A stretch of DNA of 64,000 nt. Origin: Diplonema japonicum. Taxonomy: Eukaryota > Euglenozoa > Diplonemea > Diplonemida > Diplonemidae. Location of the stretch: positions 186,001-250,000 of the forward strand of contig OZ025716.1 in NCBI GenBank assembly GCA_964019335.1, in the 5' to 3' direction. The translations under genes and the position numbers were made by a program. Positions 54,028 through 61,810 of the stretch are shown here, piece by piece. Numbering within the stretch: position 1 is the stretch's first letter; each line of letters opens with the position of its first letter. The notes below the pieces were generated by a model. That model was not told the origin of the DNA. It searched no databases and saw only the letters and a program-made list of their open reading frames with translations.

Positions 54028-54558
54028 AAAAAGAAGAAAAAAAAAAGAAGGAAAAAAAAGAAATTAGAAAATTCCCTAGCAACACAACCCTTTTTTTTTT
54101 TTTTGATGACCTAACTTAACTCAAATATATACGGTATTTTGCCCCCTCCTCCCCGTTTTTTTTCGCAAATAATTGAACCTTGGATATAAACTTACCCCAC
54201 TGTTTTTGAAGTTTTAAAAAAAAAAGAGGAACTGGCCGTTGTTTGTACGTGCCTAAAAAGAAAATAAAAAAAAAACGAGGGTATAAAAACTCCTTTTGTT
54301 CATGACCAAATACCGTATTTTGGTAATTTCCGTCGCATTGTGGTCTTTTTCTTCTTTGAACAGTGAAACACCCCCCCCCAAAAAAAATTCCTTTTTTTTC
54401 CCCCCAATCTCTTTTTTTCTTTCTAGAAATGCAGCTTCCGCCCGTACCTTTTTTCTTTTACCCGGATGGGAAGACCAAAAGTGAGCACCCCCCATGCACA
54501 CTGAAACTTTATCGAATTTCGTATTTTTAGCTTTCTTACACCCATCATATTTAAGGGA
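54028..54558. other. Intergenic, A/T- and homopolymer-rich
   Basis: No gene seen. TGCACACTGAAACTTTATCG at about 54493-54513 recurs in part near 19627 and 45105. GTATTTTTAG ends at 54530, 29 bases before the next ATG. Confidence 0.5.
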
Positions 54559-55275
54559 ATGGTGTTCGAGGCACTACCCTTAGACGTGCTATGGTTAGTA
54601 ACAAGGTACCTCTCTGAGCTCGAGCTGCTTGTGATGTCGCAGGTCATGCCCGCATGGAGTGATGTGTACAGGGAAGTGGTGCAAAAATTGTGCAAGGGCA
54701 TAGATATCGGAAAAGGCCCGAAAGGTGAGAAGAGAAAAGTAACCGTTCTTGGGGGCGAGCATGACGGTGTATCTGAGATTCTAAGAAGTATATCTACCGG
54801 GCAGCCGACTCAGCGCCTGCCTTATCCAATGAAGCAAACATTTTCACTAATACCGCAGTCTCTGCCGACAGAAGGAAACAGCGAAAGTATCTGTGTGTGG
54901 AACCGCAAGCCCTTGCTATCGGCGGATCGGTACTTCATGGGCTCTGCAGCGCATCTCATCTTTTTTGATACATCGTCTGCAACATGCTGCGACAGCCTTA
55001 TTCATGCTGTGAACGAGCATCAGGAGCACTTAACATCTCCTGTTCTTTTGATAGGAGCGTCGCATTTCCCAACGCACCCCAATGCTGCTTTGGTGAGATC
55101 TGTGGCAGCCCATCTCTCCATCCCCATTGTTCCTTTTGCATCTGGTGTGACTTATGAGGGCGTTCCAGAGATTTTTGACTTCATCTACGGATGTTTCCCA
55201 CCAGATCCCCCGGCAGACGAGCTTCAGGACAGAAAGAAGCCATTTTCTGTGAAGGGTTGCTGCGCGGTGGGATGA
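54559..55275 (+). CDS. F-box protein fused to a degenerate small-GTPase domain, 238 aa
   Basis: Residues 4-45 resemble an F-box (LPLDVLWLVTRYLSELELL, then W near residue 33), which would bind SKP1 in an SCF ubiquitin ligase. From residue 58 the order of secondary structure follows a Ras-like GTPase: VTVLGGEHDGVSEIL sits where the P-loop should be, but the Lys of GxxxxGK[ST] is Val; WNRKPLLSADRYF stands where WDTAGQE..R would be; AAHLIFFDTSS and VLLIGASHF correspond to the fourth and fifth strands without NKxD. The protein ends GCCAVG, a CAAX-like prenylation box. It is therefore most simply read as a pseudo-GTPase attached to an F-box and a lipid anchor. The F-box is moderately sure; the GTPase reading rests on my alignment by eye. 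Confidence 0.7.
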   Translation: MVFEALPLDVLWLVTRYLSELELLVMSQVMPAWSDVYREVVQKLCKGIDIGKGPKGEKRKVTVLGGEHDGVSEILRSISTGQPTQRLPYPMKQTFSLIPQSLPTEGNSESICVWNRKPLLSADRYFMGSAAHLIFFDTSSATCCDSLIHAVNEHQEHLTSPVLLIGASHFPTHPNAALVRSVAAHLSIPIVPFASGVTYEGVPEIFDFIYGCFPPDPPADELQDRKKPFSVKGCCAVG

Positions 55276-55600
55276 GATGCGTCTTGTTGACAAGAACGGA
55301 TGGCAAGCACGTCGAGAATTTTCTTTCTTTCTTAAACTTGTTACTTATAAGGTCGACAACCATCACGGAGTGCTACTCAAGTCCGGGCTACCCTACAATA
55401 AAAAAAGGTCAACAACTCACCGACTCTAGGGTTTTTTTTCTTTTGAGATGGTTTTACGACTTTTTCCCTAACCAGAAATACAGGTTTTTTTTATTTTTTA
55501 GTATTGAAACCATATTGCATTTTTCTTTTGCGTAAGAAAAAAAAAAAAAAAAAAAAAAAGAGCGGAAAAGAAAAAAAAAAGAGAAAAAAAAAAAAAAAAC

Positions 55601-55917
55601 ATGGAAGTGTTCGTGCAGGATGCTGCAGGGCAGCGGTTCCCTGTGGTGCTGAATGAGCATGACACTGTACTGGATGTGAAGAAGCTCGCTCGGAAGGCGA
55701 TGGACGGGTCGGGGGACATGTGGACGAGGAAGACACGACAGTAAGCTTCAACAGCCTGACTGGGATCGAGCCTGACCATGACATCCTCATCACCTACAAC
55801 GATCCGCTAGTTCTGAGGGCCTCCTACATGAGTGGCAAGCTTGGGCTCGACGACTACAAGGAAGGCTCTGTGGAGGCTGCGGACCCTGAGACTGTGAAAC
55901 ACCTCTTGTCGAACTGA
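55601..55917 (+). pseudogene. Ubiquitin-like gene with a frame break
   Basis: The ATG at 55601 follows an A-rich leader and begins a Ubl-like frame (EVFVQDAAGQRFPVVLNEHD, then VLDVKKLARKAMDG). It hits a stop at 55742-55744. A second frame, shifted by one base near 55711-55722 (GGGGGACATG), continues with TVSFNSLTGIEPDHDILITYN and runs to TGA at 55917. Together they would give a protein of about 105 aa. No GT-AG pair sits at the break, so a frameshift mutation or a G-run sequencing error is likely. A related block in inverse orientation lies near 58353-58398. Confidence 0.65.
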
Positions 55918-55957
55918 AAAACACTAATTTCGAGCTTTTTTTAGGGGGCGGTGACCC

Positions 55958-55981
55958 CAATGCAGGTTCCCTTCAAAGACT
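55958..55981 (+). repeat. Short GCAGGTTCCCTTCAAAGAC repeat, partial copy 4
   Basis: CAATGCAGGTTCCCTTCAAAGACT matches the right half of the 48409-48452 unit and again runs into T-rich sequence. Confidence 0.6.
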
Positions 55982-56010
55982 CCCCTTTTTTTTTTTGTTT
56001 TAACAATATT

Positions 56011-56090
56011 ATTGTCGAGACTAAAAACTAGTTGATGGCAGCGTAATGAGCTATTTTATTAGGTAAAATTCCGCTCGTGCGCACAAACAA
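56011..56090 (-). repeat. 80-bp dispersed repeat, copy 2 (inverse of 5936-6015)
   Basis: Exact reverse complement of 5936-6015 over 80 bases. Its last 20 bases, CCGCTCGTGCGCACAAACAA, are repeated directly at about 56105-56124, so this copy has an extra half unit. The repeat lies in the 5' region of the phosphatase gene. Confidence 0.9.
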
Positions 56091-56270
56091 AGAAAATGTC
56101 AAGGGACCGCTCGTGCGCACAAACAAATTGAGACAACGGCCAGTTCCTCTTTTTTTATTGTTTTTGTTTTGTTTTTCGCAATCTATAAAAAAAAAAAAAA
56201 GAAAAAAAAAAAAAAACCCCTCTTCAGATTTTTTTTCTTCACACAAAAAAAAAAAAAAAGGGGGAGAGAA

Positions 56271-57030
56271 ATGTCGATCTTGCAATACAGCAGCAGCCAG
56301 TACTACAGCAACATGCCCTCGCTCACGGCAGCGTACGGAAGAATGACACGGCCGGCCTACGGGGGCGCTTCTCCACCCACATCGCCGAGGAAGGAAGGCG
56401 CCCCTGCGTTCGTAACGCAAATGGCTAGGGGAGACGGTGCGGTGAACAATGTAATGGCGAAGGTGAAAACGCCAATAGAGAAGGTGGTGAGAACCCCTGT
56501 GGTGAGGAGGGGGAGAGTCACTTTAGTGCTGGACTTGGACGAAACGCTAGTACATTCCAGCTTCGAACCGGTTGCCTGTGATATGCAGATCCCACTCACT
56601 ATGGATGGGCAGTCCTACACGGCGTATGTGGCCAAGCGTCCGGGGGTAGACGCATTCCTTGCCAAAGCAGCAGAACTCTTTGACATTGTGATCTGGACTG
56701 CATCGTTGCGGTTGTACGCAGAGCCACTTATTCGTCAATTGGTACGCTCTGCGAGGTGTGGGCCGATTCCTTCTCTGTTCCGTGACAGTTGTACTCTTCA
56801 TAAGGGGGGATATGTCAAGGACTTGACTTCTCTTGGTACCCACTTGGACGATATTTGCATTCTGGATAATTCGCCTTCCGTCGCGGTCTTCCAGCCTCAG
56901 AACCTGATCCCCATTTCATCATGGTACGATGACGTGACTGATGTTTCCTTGTACGAGCTGATTCCTCATTTGGAGAGAATGGCTCGTGCGAACCGATCCG
57001 TCCGGGAGTTCATTCAAACCATGACCATGC

Positions 57031-57035
<5 letters not shown>
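56271..57035 (+). CDS. SCP/FCP1-like CTD phosphatase (HAD family), 254 aa
   Basis: The family removes phosphate from Ser in the RNA polymerase II CTD or other targets through an aspartyl-phosphate intermediate. LVLDLDETLVHSSFEP (from about residue 83) carries the DxDx[TV] catalytic motif; YVAKRPGVDAFL, VIWTASLRLYAEPLI and FRDSC, then KDLTSLGTHLDDICILDNSP with the Asp-Asp/Asn motif III, follow in the order and spacing of small CTD phosphatases. The N-terminal 80 residues are Ser/Tyr/Gly-rich and disordered. There is no BRCT domain, so it is SCP-like rather than a full FCP1. The start is the ATG after GGGGGAGAGAA; upstream frame is homopolymer. Length is normal for SCPs. Confidence 0.93.
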
Positions 57036-57094
<59 letters not shown>

Positions 57095-57542
57095 TCTTCT
57101 TCTTTTTTTTGTACTTGTCTTGTATTCTTTTTTTTTTTTTTTTCCCACCCTCCAGTCTCCTTTTTTTTTTTTTTTTTTTTTCCTCATTTCTTTTTTTTTT
57201 TTTTTTGTAAATTTTTCTTCCCCCCCCCCTCTCCTCCATGTTTTCTGTCTTTTTTTTTATTATTTATTTCTCCCTCTCTTTTTCTATCTATTTTCTTTTC
57301 TTTCAACCTTTTTTTTTGTGTTTAAAGGTAGTATTTTCTTCTTTTTGATCTCTTTCATATATTTTTTTCTGCACTCATTTCCTCCGGGGGGCGGGGGGGA
57401 TCTCCGAAAGAAACCTTTCAAAATATCTACCAAAAGACGCCCAAAATCGGGGAGGTTTTTTTGGGGAAGAAAAAAAAAAAGGTCCGCCATCATGGAGCCG
57501 TGGAGAAAAAAGAAAGCTATCCCAGTCTGGCTTGTTCCGCCC
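57036..57542. other. Intergenic homopolymer block
   Basis: An A run of more than 50 bases follows the phosphatase stop, then T-rich tracts. No gene seen. Confidence 0.6.
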
Positions 57543-58087
57543 CTACTCCCTAAGGGAGCATTTCCTAGTCCTGTGTAGTATGTTCAAGAACGCATTTACA
57601 TCAGCCCCGTACATCACAAGCAGGGACACGGCATCTTTGCTATTCATTCGTTCCGCGAACTCGTGGAGCAGGGTTTTTCCGTCGGCAGCGTATGTGTGAA
57701 GAATGGCCGGGCTAGCTTCGAGAAATAGTTTCATATCACTGTCCTTCGACACAAGGGTGCCACCTATCCCAGTGAAGGAGAAGATGTATAAGAACCTTCA
57801 AGGGTCGCAGCAAAACCCATTTCTTCTAGCTTCCTTCTCGCTATCGTTGCCTTGTCTATCTTCACCACCACCTCGTCGCCGTCCTTGAAACTGTGGTCGC
57901 CGATGAGCATGCTCGTGTCGGGCAGTGGTTCTTCTTCGTGAGACATTGTAAAGGTTCCTTCCTCCAAACCGCAGGTTGTGAGTATTCTCGAGGAGAGATC
58001 GCTCACTCTTTCCGTTCCCTTCATTTCCAGAGGTACCACAGATGCCGAGGTCTCTCCTTCCAAACGGATTAGCCGCCCGACTGACAT
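57543..58087 (-). pseudogene. Ubl/ankyrin protein fragment, frame-broken, opposite strand
   Basis: On the - strand an ATG at 58087 starts a Ubl-like frame (VGRLIRLEGETSASVVPLEM... then DHSFKDGDEVVVKIDKATI...RRKLEEMGF) that parallels the 52531 gene up to the RRELAAM segment after its Ubl. It stops at about 57764. A second - frame, one base shifted, continues from about 57752 with an ankyrin-like repeat (DGKTLLHEFAERMNSKDAVSLLVMYGADVNAF) and ends at 57543. No convincing splice pair joins them, so it is read as a broken member of the Ubl-ankyrin family. It is the only protein-like region on this strand. Confidence 0.65.
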
Positions 58088-58299
58088 TCGTTATGTGTTA
58101 AAACGAGAGAGAAAAAAAAAAAAGTCCTCCACCGTTTTTTGCGCGCTACGGTTTTTTTTGCTCCTAAATAATCGTTGCTTTTAAGTACACTGAGGGAAAG
58201 GTGTAGGAAAACGGAGGAAAACTTGAGTTTTTTATAAACAATTTTTTTTAGACCGGGGATTGCTTTTCTTTTTTTTCTTTTTTTCCTTTTTTTTTTTTC

Positions 58300-58660
58300 T
58301 TCTCCACGGTGAATGCGTTCACACAGTTGTACAATATGTTCATACTTCAGCACCATGTCCCCAGACCAGTCCATCGCCTACAGAGCGAGCTTGGTGACAC
58401 AGGACCGCTATAGAAGAACCGCCCTCCATAACTCCTTGGTGCCCACCTTTATAAAGGACCTGCTGATCGAAGCTGGGGCGAGTGTTTGCGTGAGGGATGC
58501 CTTCGGTCGGACACCGCTCCACTACGCGCGTACAGTGGGGCAGTGCATGCTGTTTCTAGCTGCCGGGCAGACATCGGTGCCAGCGACATAAATGGAATGA
58601 CCCCCGCACAGTACCTTTCAGATAAGCCTGCAGGGAGGTTTCTTCAAGAAAGGCTGAAGT
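58300..58660 (+). pseudogene. Mosaic of inverted Ubl piece and ankyrin-repeat fragment
   Basis: 58353-58398 is the reverse complement of a sequence closely related to 55676-55720 (the Ubl helix region), whereas from about 58400 the + strand reads RRTALHNSLVPTFIKDLLIEAGASVCVRDAFGRTPLHYAR, two ankyrin repeats, ending at TAA near 58591. After one more frame change, GMTPAQYLSDKPAGRFLQERLK continues the ankyrin-like reading to 58662. The two parts are therefore in opposite coding directions. This is a rearranged relic, not a gene. Confidence 0.65.
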
Positions 58661-58715
58661 AAAAGATTTGGACGGGCTGTATTTCTCTTTTCCGGGAAGA
58701 CACATGACACTGGAG

Positions 58716-58835
58716 CACCTGTTCTTTGGTGTCCAGAGGAAATACACCCATTTAGTTGTCTGTGTGACCCTCGTGTGGGCCGGTCAGTTAGACTTTGAGA
58801 GGTACGTGCGATTCGGTCTCTTAGACATCCCAGGG
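58716..58835 (+). pseudogene. Fragment of cyclase 1 membrane region
   Basis: About 118 bp match 42531-42648 with only a few substitutions (FFGVQRKYTHLVVCVTLVWAG...LDFERYVRFGLLDIPG). Nothing of the cyclase gene flanks it on either side. The junction at about 58836 passes directly into retroelement sequence. Confidence 0.9.
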
Positions 58836-59095
58836 GCTCGACTTCAAGCAAAAGACGAAGCTGCCGCTGGACAACAACGGTGTGGTGGGGAGGGAGAAGG
58901 ACCTGGACGTCTACACCATGGGGTAAAGAAATCCATCAGATGTTCAGATGTGCTGTTCACCGTCTGTCATCACCGAGCAGAATCTTGGTCACCCGGGGCT
59001 GGGCATCCACCCCTTTTCTTCTTTTTTTAGGGCGGTCCTCGAGTGGGATTTGCCCTTAAACATCGCCTTTTTTTTCCAAATCAAACCTGCCACAA
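58836..59095 (+). repeat. Retroelement fragments joined to the cyclase piece
   Basis: From 58838 the frame LDFKQKTKLPLDNNGVVGREKDLDVYT parallels LDFEREMELPLDDGGEVGKVEDLGVKA of the 44.4-kb element. Farther on, 59033-59090 (GGTCCTCGAGTGGGATTTGC then CCTTAAACATCGCC) matches 47922-47957. The two pieces come from related elements and are separated by unassigned sequence. Confidence 0.7.
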
Positions 59096-59184
59096 CATAA
59101 AACACAGGTTGGAGAGAGGAAGGGGAGAAGAGGGGGGGGGGGAAGAAAAAAAAGAAAAAAATAAATAAAGAATAAAAAAAGAAA

Positions 59185-60351
59185 ATGAACCAAAACAACA
59201 AAAAACTGATAATTTTCACGGTTGTAGCAGTGGTGCTGTATATGGTAACAAAGGTGCAAGACAGACCAGTCCCAGTCAGGTCGAAACGGGCGAAGGTTGT
59301 CGAGGAGCTGGACACCTCAGAAGTGATAGATATAGATAGCCTAAATGGTGAGCTATGCATGAGCAACATGGAAATGTTTCCCGGGAGGATGAAATGGAAG
59401 CCGGTATCAGAGTGGATCCCCGACGGCTGTCGTATGAAAAAGTACACTCTGCATGAAGCAAAAGGCTGTCTAGAGAAAAAAAAATACCTCATCGTCGGGG
59501 ATTCCGTGGGGGAACAGATCTACAGGCAAATAATCAAGGAGCAAAACTACATGAAGCTAGAGCTAGTAGAATGGCTCGGCGGCCACAAAGCCCCTCACTG
59601 CCCAACCATGATGTGCACCAGAGCCTTCAGAGACACCGCTAGCAACACTTCCGACTGGATCCTGGGCAGATTATGGGACCCTTCTACAGCGCAATTGTAC
59701 CCAATGAACGCATTCAACGCGCATCTTGTCAGACAGGCGGATGTCGTTGTTTTTTCACAAGGTACATGGGACATGGGTGCGCATTACTGTGGGATCCGTG
59801 CTTTTTACGACATGTTGAAAGTGAAGATTAACGCGCTGAAGGCGCAGATGAAACCGGGGGCAAAACTGTACGTGTGGGGCCTTCACTGGTATCACGCTGT
59901 TAAGCCATGGGGGCACCCCGCATCGAGTTGTAACCATCCGGAGAAGGCAAAGGCGTTCCGTGAGGCCATTCGAATTGCATCGGCCTGCACCAACGTCGGC
60001 TTGCTCGAAACAGATGAAATCACGAAACAAGCAAAACAAGACACGGAGGACGGAGTCCACTACCAGAACAAAACTGTAATGGTCAAGCTGGACCTGCTTC
60101 TCAATGTAGCATGCCGCGACCCGCCAATGGAGCCTCGGTACATGCCTGCTTCCCTCTGTGACGGTGAAGCGGATGCGAAGGCTCGTTGGGATGCGAACCC
60201 CATTGCAAATTATGGGTGCGGACTACCGCACTCCACCCGTGCTGACCCAACAGCTGGCGAAAAGATTGAACCAGGCAGGATGTGGGAGACATGCCCAGCA
60301 TTCAAACTTCCTAAGTACGACCGTTCAGATCCTAGAGTAAGAGGCAGATAG
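59185..60351 (+). CDS. Type II membrane SGNH hydrolase (PC-esterase / TBL-like), 388 aa
   Basis: Residues 7-23 (LIIFTVVAVVLYMVTKV) form an uncleaved signal anchor, so the catalytic part should face the Golgi or ER lumen. The domain has the PC-esterase layout: KKYLIVGDSVGEQIYRQI with the nucleophile Ser in GDS (near residue 112), VVVFSQGTWDMG near residue 190, WGLHWYHA, and near residue 290 the DGVHYQN motif with the Asp-x-x-His of the triad. Many Cys residues, expected to form disulfides, occur in the C-terminal half. Relatives (plant TBL proteins, fungal and animal CASD1-like enzymes) add or remove acetyl groups on polysaccharides or sialic acid. The substrate here is unknown. A TTCTTTTTTTAG signal ends 154 bases upstream. 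Confidence 0.85.
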   Translation: MNQNNKKLIIFTVVAVVLYMVTKVQDRPVPVRSKRAKVVEELDTSEVIDIDSLNGELCMSNMEMFPGRMKWKPVSEWIPDGCRMKKYTLHEAKGCLEKKKYLIVGDSVGEQIYRQIIKEQNYMKLELVEWLGGHKAPHCPTMMCTRAFRDTASNTSDWILGRLWDPSTAQLYPMNAFNAHLVRQADVVVFSQGTWDMGAHYCGIRAFYDMLKVKINALKAQMKPGAKLYVWGLHWYHAVKPWGHPASSCNHPEKAKAFREAIRIASACTNVGLLETDEITKQAKQDTEDGVHYQNKTVMVKLDLLLNVACRDPPMEPRYMPASLCDGEADAKARWDANPIANYGCGLPHSTRADPTAGEKIEPGRMWETCPAFKLPKYDRSDPRVRGR

Positions 60352-60363
60352 GAAGGATGGTTT

Positions 60364-60394
<31 letters not shown>

Positions 60395-60486
60395 GTTTGC
60401 CATGTTTGCCGGCTCGTGACGTGTTTTTTCTCGCCCAGATAACAGTAATCAACCGCAGAACGGTAACTGATTTAGTGTGAACTTCT

Positions 60487-60521
<35 letters not shown>

Positions 60522-60786
60522 GACCAGTTTTTTTGAGTTGATCTTTTTTTTTTTTTTTTTTAGAGGAAGGTTCTCTTCCCTCCTGCACATGCCGAAAGGT
60601 TTGACCTTTGTTGTATCAGCGTCTCTCCTTCATGCTTTTTTTTTTGTTTTTGTTTTTTGTTTTTTTTTTGTTTTCTGTTTTCTTGTGTAATTTTCCCCCT
60701 TTAATTTGTTTTTTTTCTTTTTTTGGCAGGGATCGACTTCTCAGCAAAACCTTCCCTAAAAAAAGGGCAACAAAAAAAAAAAAAAA
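60352..60786. other. Intergenic, T-rich, with acceptor-like signal
   Basis: Poly-T runs dominate. TTTTTTTTCTTTTTTTGGCAG ends at 60729, 57 bases before the next ATG. No gene seen. Confidence 0.55.
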
Positions 60787-61644
60787 ATGGAGCCGCTGGC
60801 CAAAATCACAGACCCCATTACTGCATATGAAGCAAGGTACTCAAATAAATATTCTGCAAAACAAGCCTTAAGAGAATTGCACCAAGCAGTAGTGGTCGAA
60901 AACGAGGAGTCATCCACAGCAGGCATGGTAGTCTTGGCAGAGTTGGTCAGAGACAACTGCAGCAGCGAGCAAGAAGTAGTTAACATTTTCAATGCAACGA
61001 CAAGCAGTTTGATACAAGAGTCGATGGTTCGCACAGGCAACACTGCTGTAGCTATCGCAGTGTTGGAGAAGTTGAACCTCCTGAACTACAGGGTCAGACG
61101 GACATTCTGCATAACATGGGTAGAACGAATATCTGTGCCTGTCCCCGTGCTACAAGGAATTAAAAAGATTATCGATGCGTCAGGAGTGGGGTCTACCATT
61201 TCTATGTTCTCATGTAACCCAACCGGCTGCCTCGGGCAAGAAGAGGAACAGGCACTCACAGATGCCAATGCCTCGGCCCTTGTCGCTCTTTGTTTGGCAC
61301 ACCACAACTCTCCCTTGCCTCTTAGCATCATTGTTCCGAAAACGCTTGGTTCGGACGATGCGTTATCGCTTCTCATGTCTGTTTGTGCAGAATCTCCTTC
61401 TCTCTCCCCTCCCGAGGCCTTCCTCTCTATCCTCTGCGGTGCATTGTCCCCGCAAGGTGCTGCCGAGCATCTCACTTCGCCCTTAACAGAGGTTTCGTTG
61501 AAGTTTCTATTGAAGCTGTGTAAGACACCGACACCACCCGAGACCATTGTCGCCATCGCGATGCAGGACGTTCTATCCGCCGTGGAGGACGAGCCGCAAT
61601 GGGCACCGTTGGTCAAGAGAATTGAAATATGGCTTGCTCGCTGA
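60787..61644 (+). CDS. Alpha-helical protein of unknown function, 285 aa
   Basis: The ATG follows an A run and the polypyrimidine-AG signal. The protein is mostly helical and neutral, with leucine-rich antiparallel-looking helices (for example ALRELHQAVVVENEE, MVVLAELVRDNCSSEQEVV, AVAIAVLEKLNLLNYRVRR) that suggest a HEAT- or ARM-like solenoid. There is no signal peptide, membrane span or catalytic motif. The Cys residues are scattered. The C-terminal end ...EDEPQWAPLVKRIEIWLAR is well formed, so the frame is complete. I cannot name the family; a CCR4-NOT or similar scaffold subunit would be a guess. Confidence 0.85.
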   Translation: MEPLAKITDPITAYEARYSNKYSAKQALRELHQAVVVENEESSTAGMVVLAELVRDNCSSEQEVVNIFNATTSSLIQESMVRTGNTAVAIAVLEKLNLLNYRVRRTFCITWVERISVPVPVLQGIKKIIDASGVGSTISMFSCNPTGCLGQEEEQALTDANASALVALCLAHHNSPLPLSIIVPKTLGSDDALSLLMSVCAESPSLSPPEAFLSILCGALSPQGAAEHLTSPLTEVSLKFLLKLCKTPTPPETIVAIAMQDVLSAVEDEPQWAPLVKRIEIWLAR

Positions 61645-61810
61645 GTTTTTTTTTTTTTTTTCTTTCTCTTTTTTTGAAATTGAAGCAAGGAAAGTTACAA
61701 TTCACAGGGCGCCCCCTCACCCCCCTCTTTTTTTTTTTTTTTTTAATACTATCACCTTGGACGTCTTATCGCCTGGGTGGCATGGAGGAAGGGGTCGAAA
61801 AAGGGCAGAA

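Noticed and set aside
55720-55917. Separate complete gene starting at 55720
   Set aside because: That position is GTG, not ATG, and the frame is better read as the continuation of the Ubl frame that starts at 55601 and breaks at the G run.
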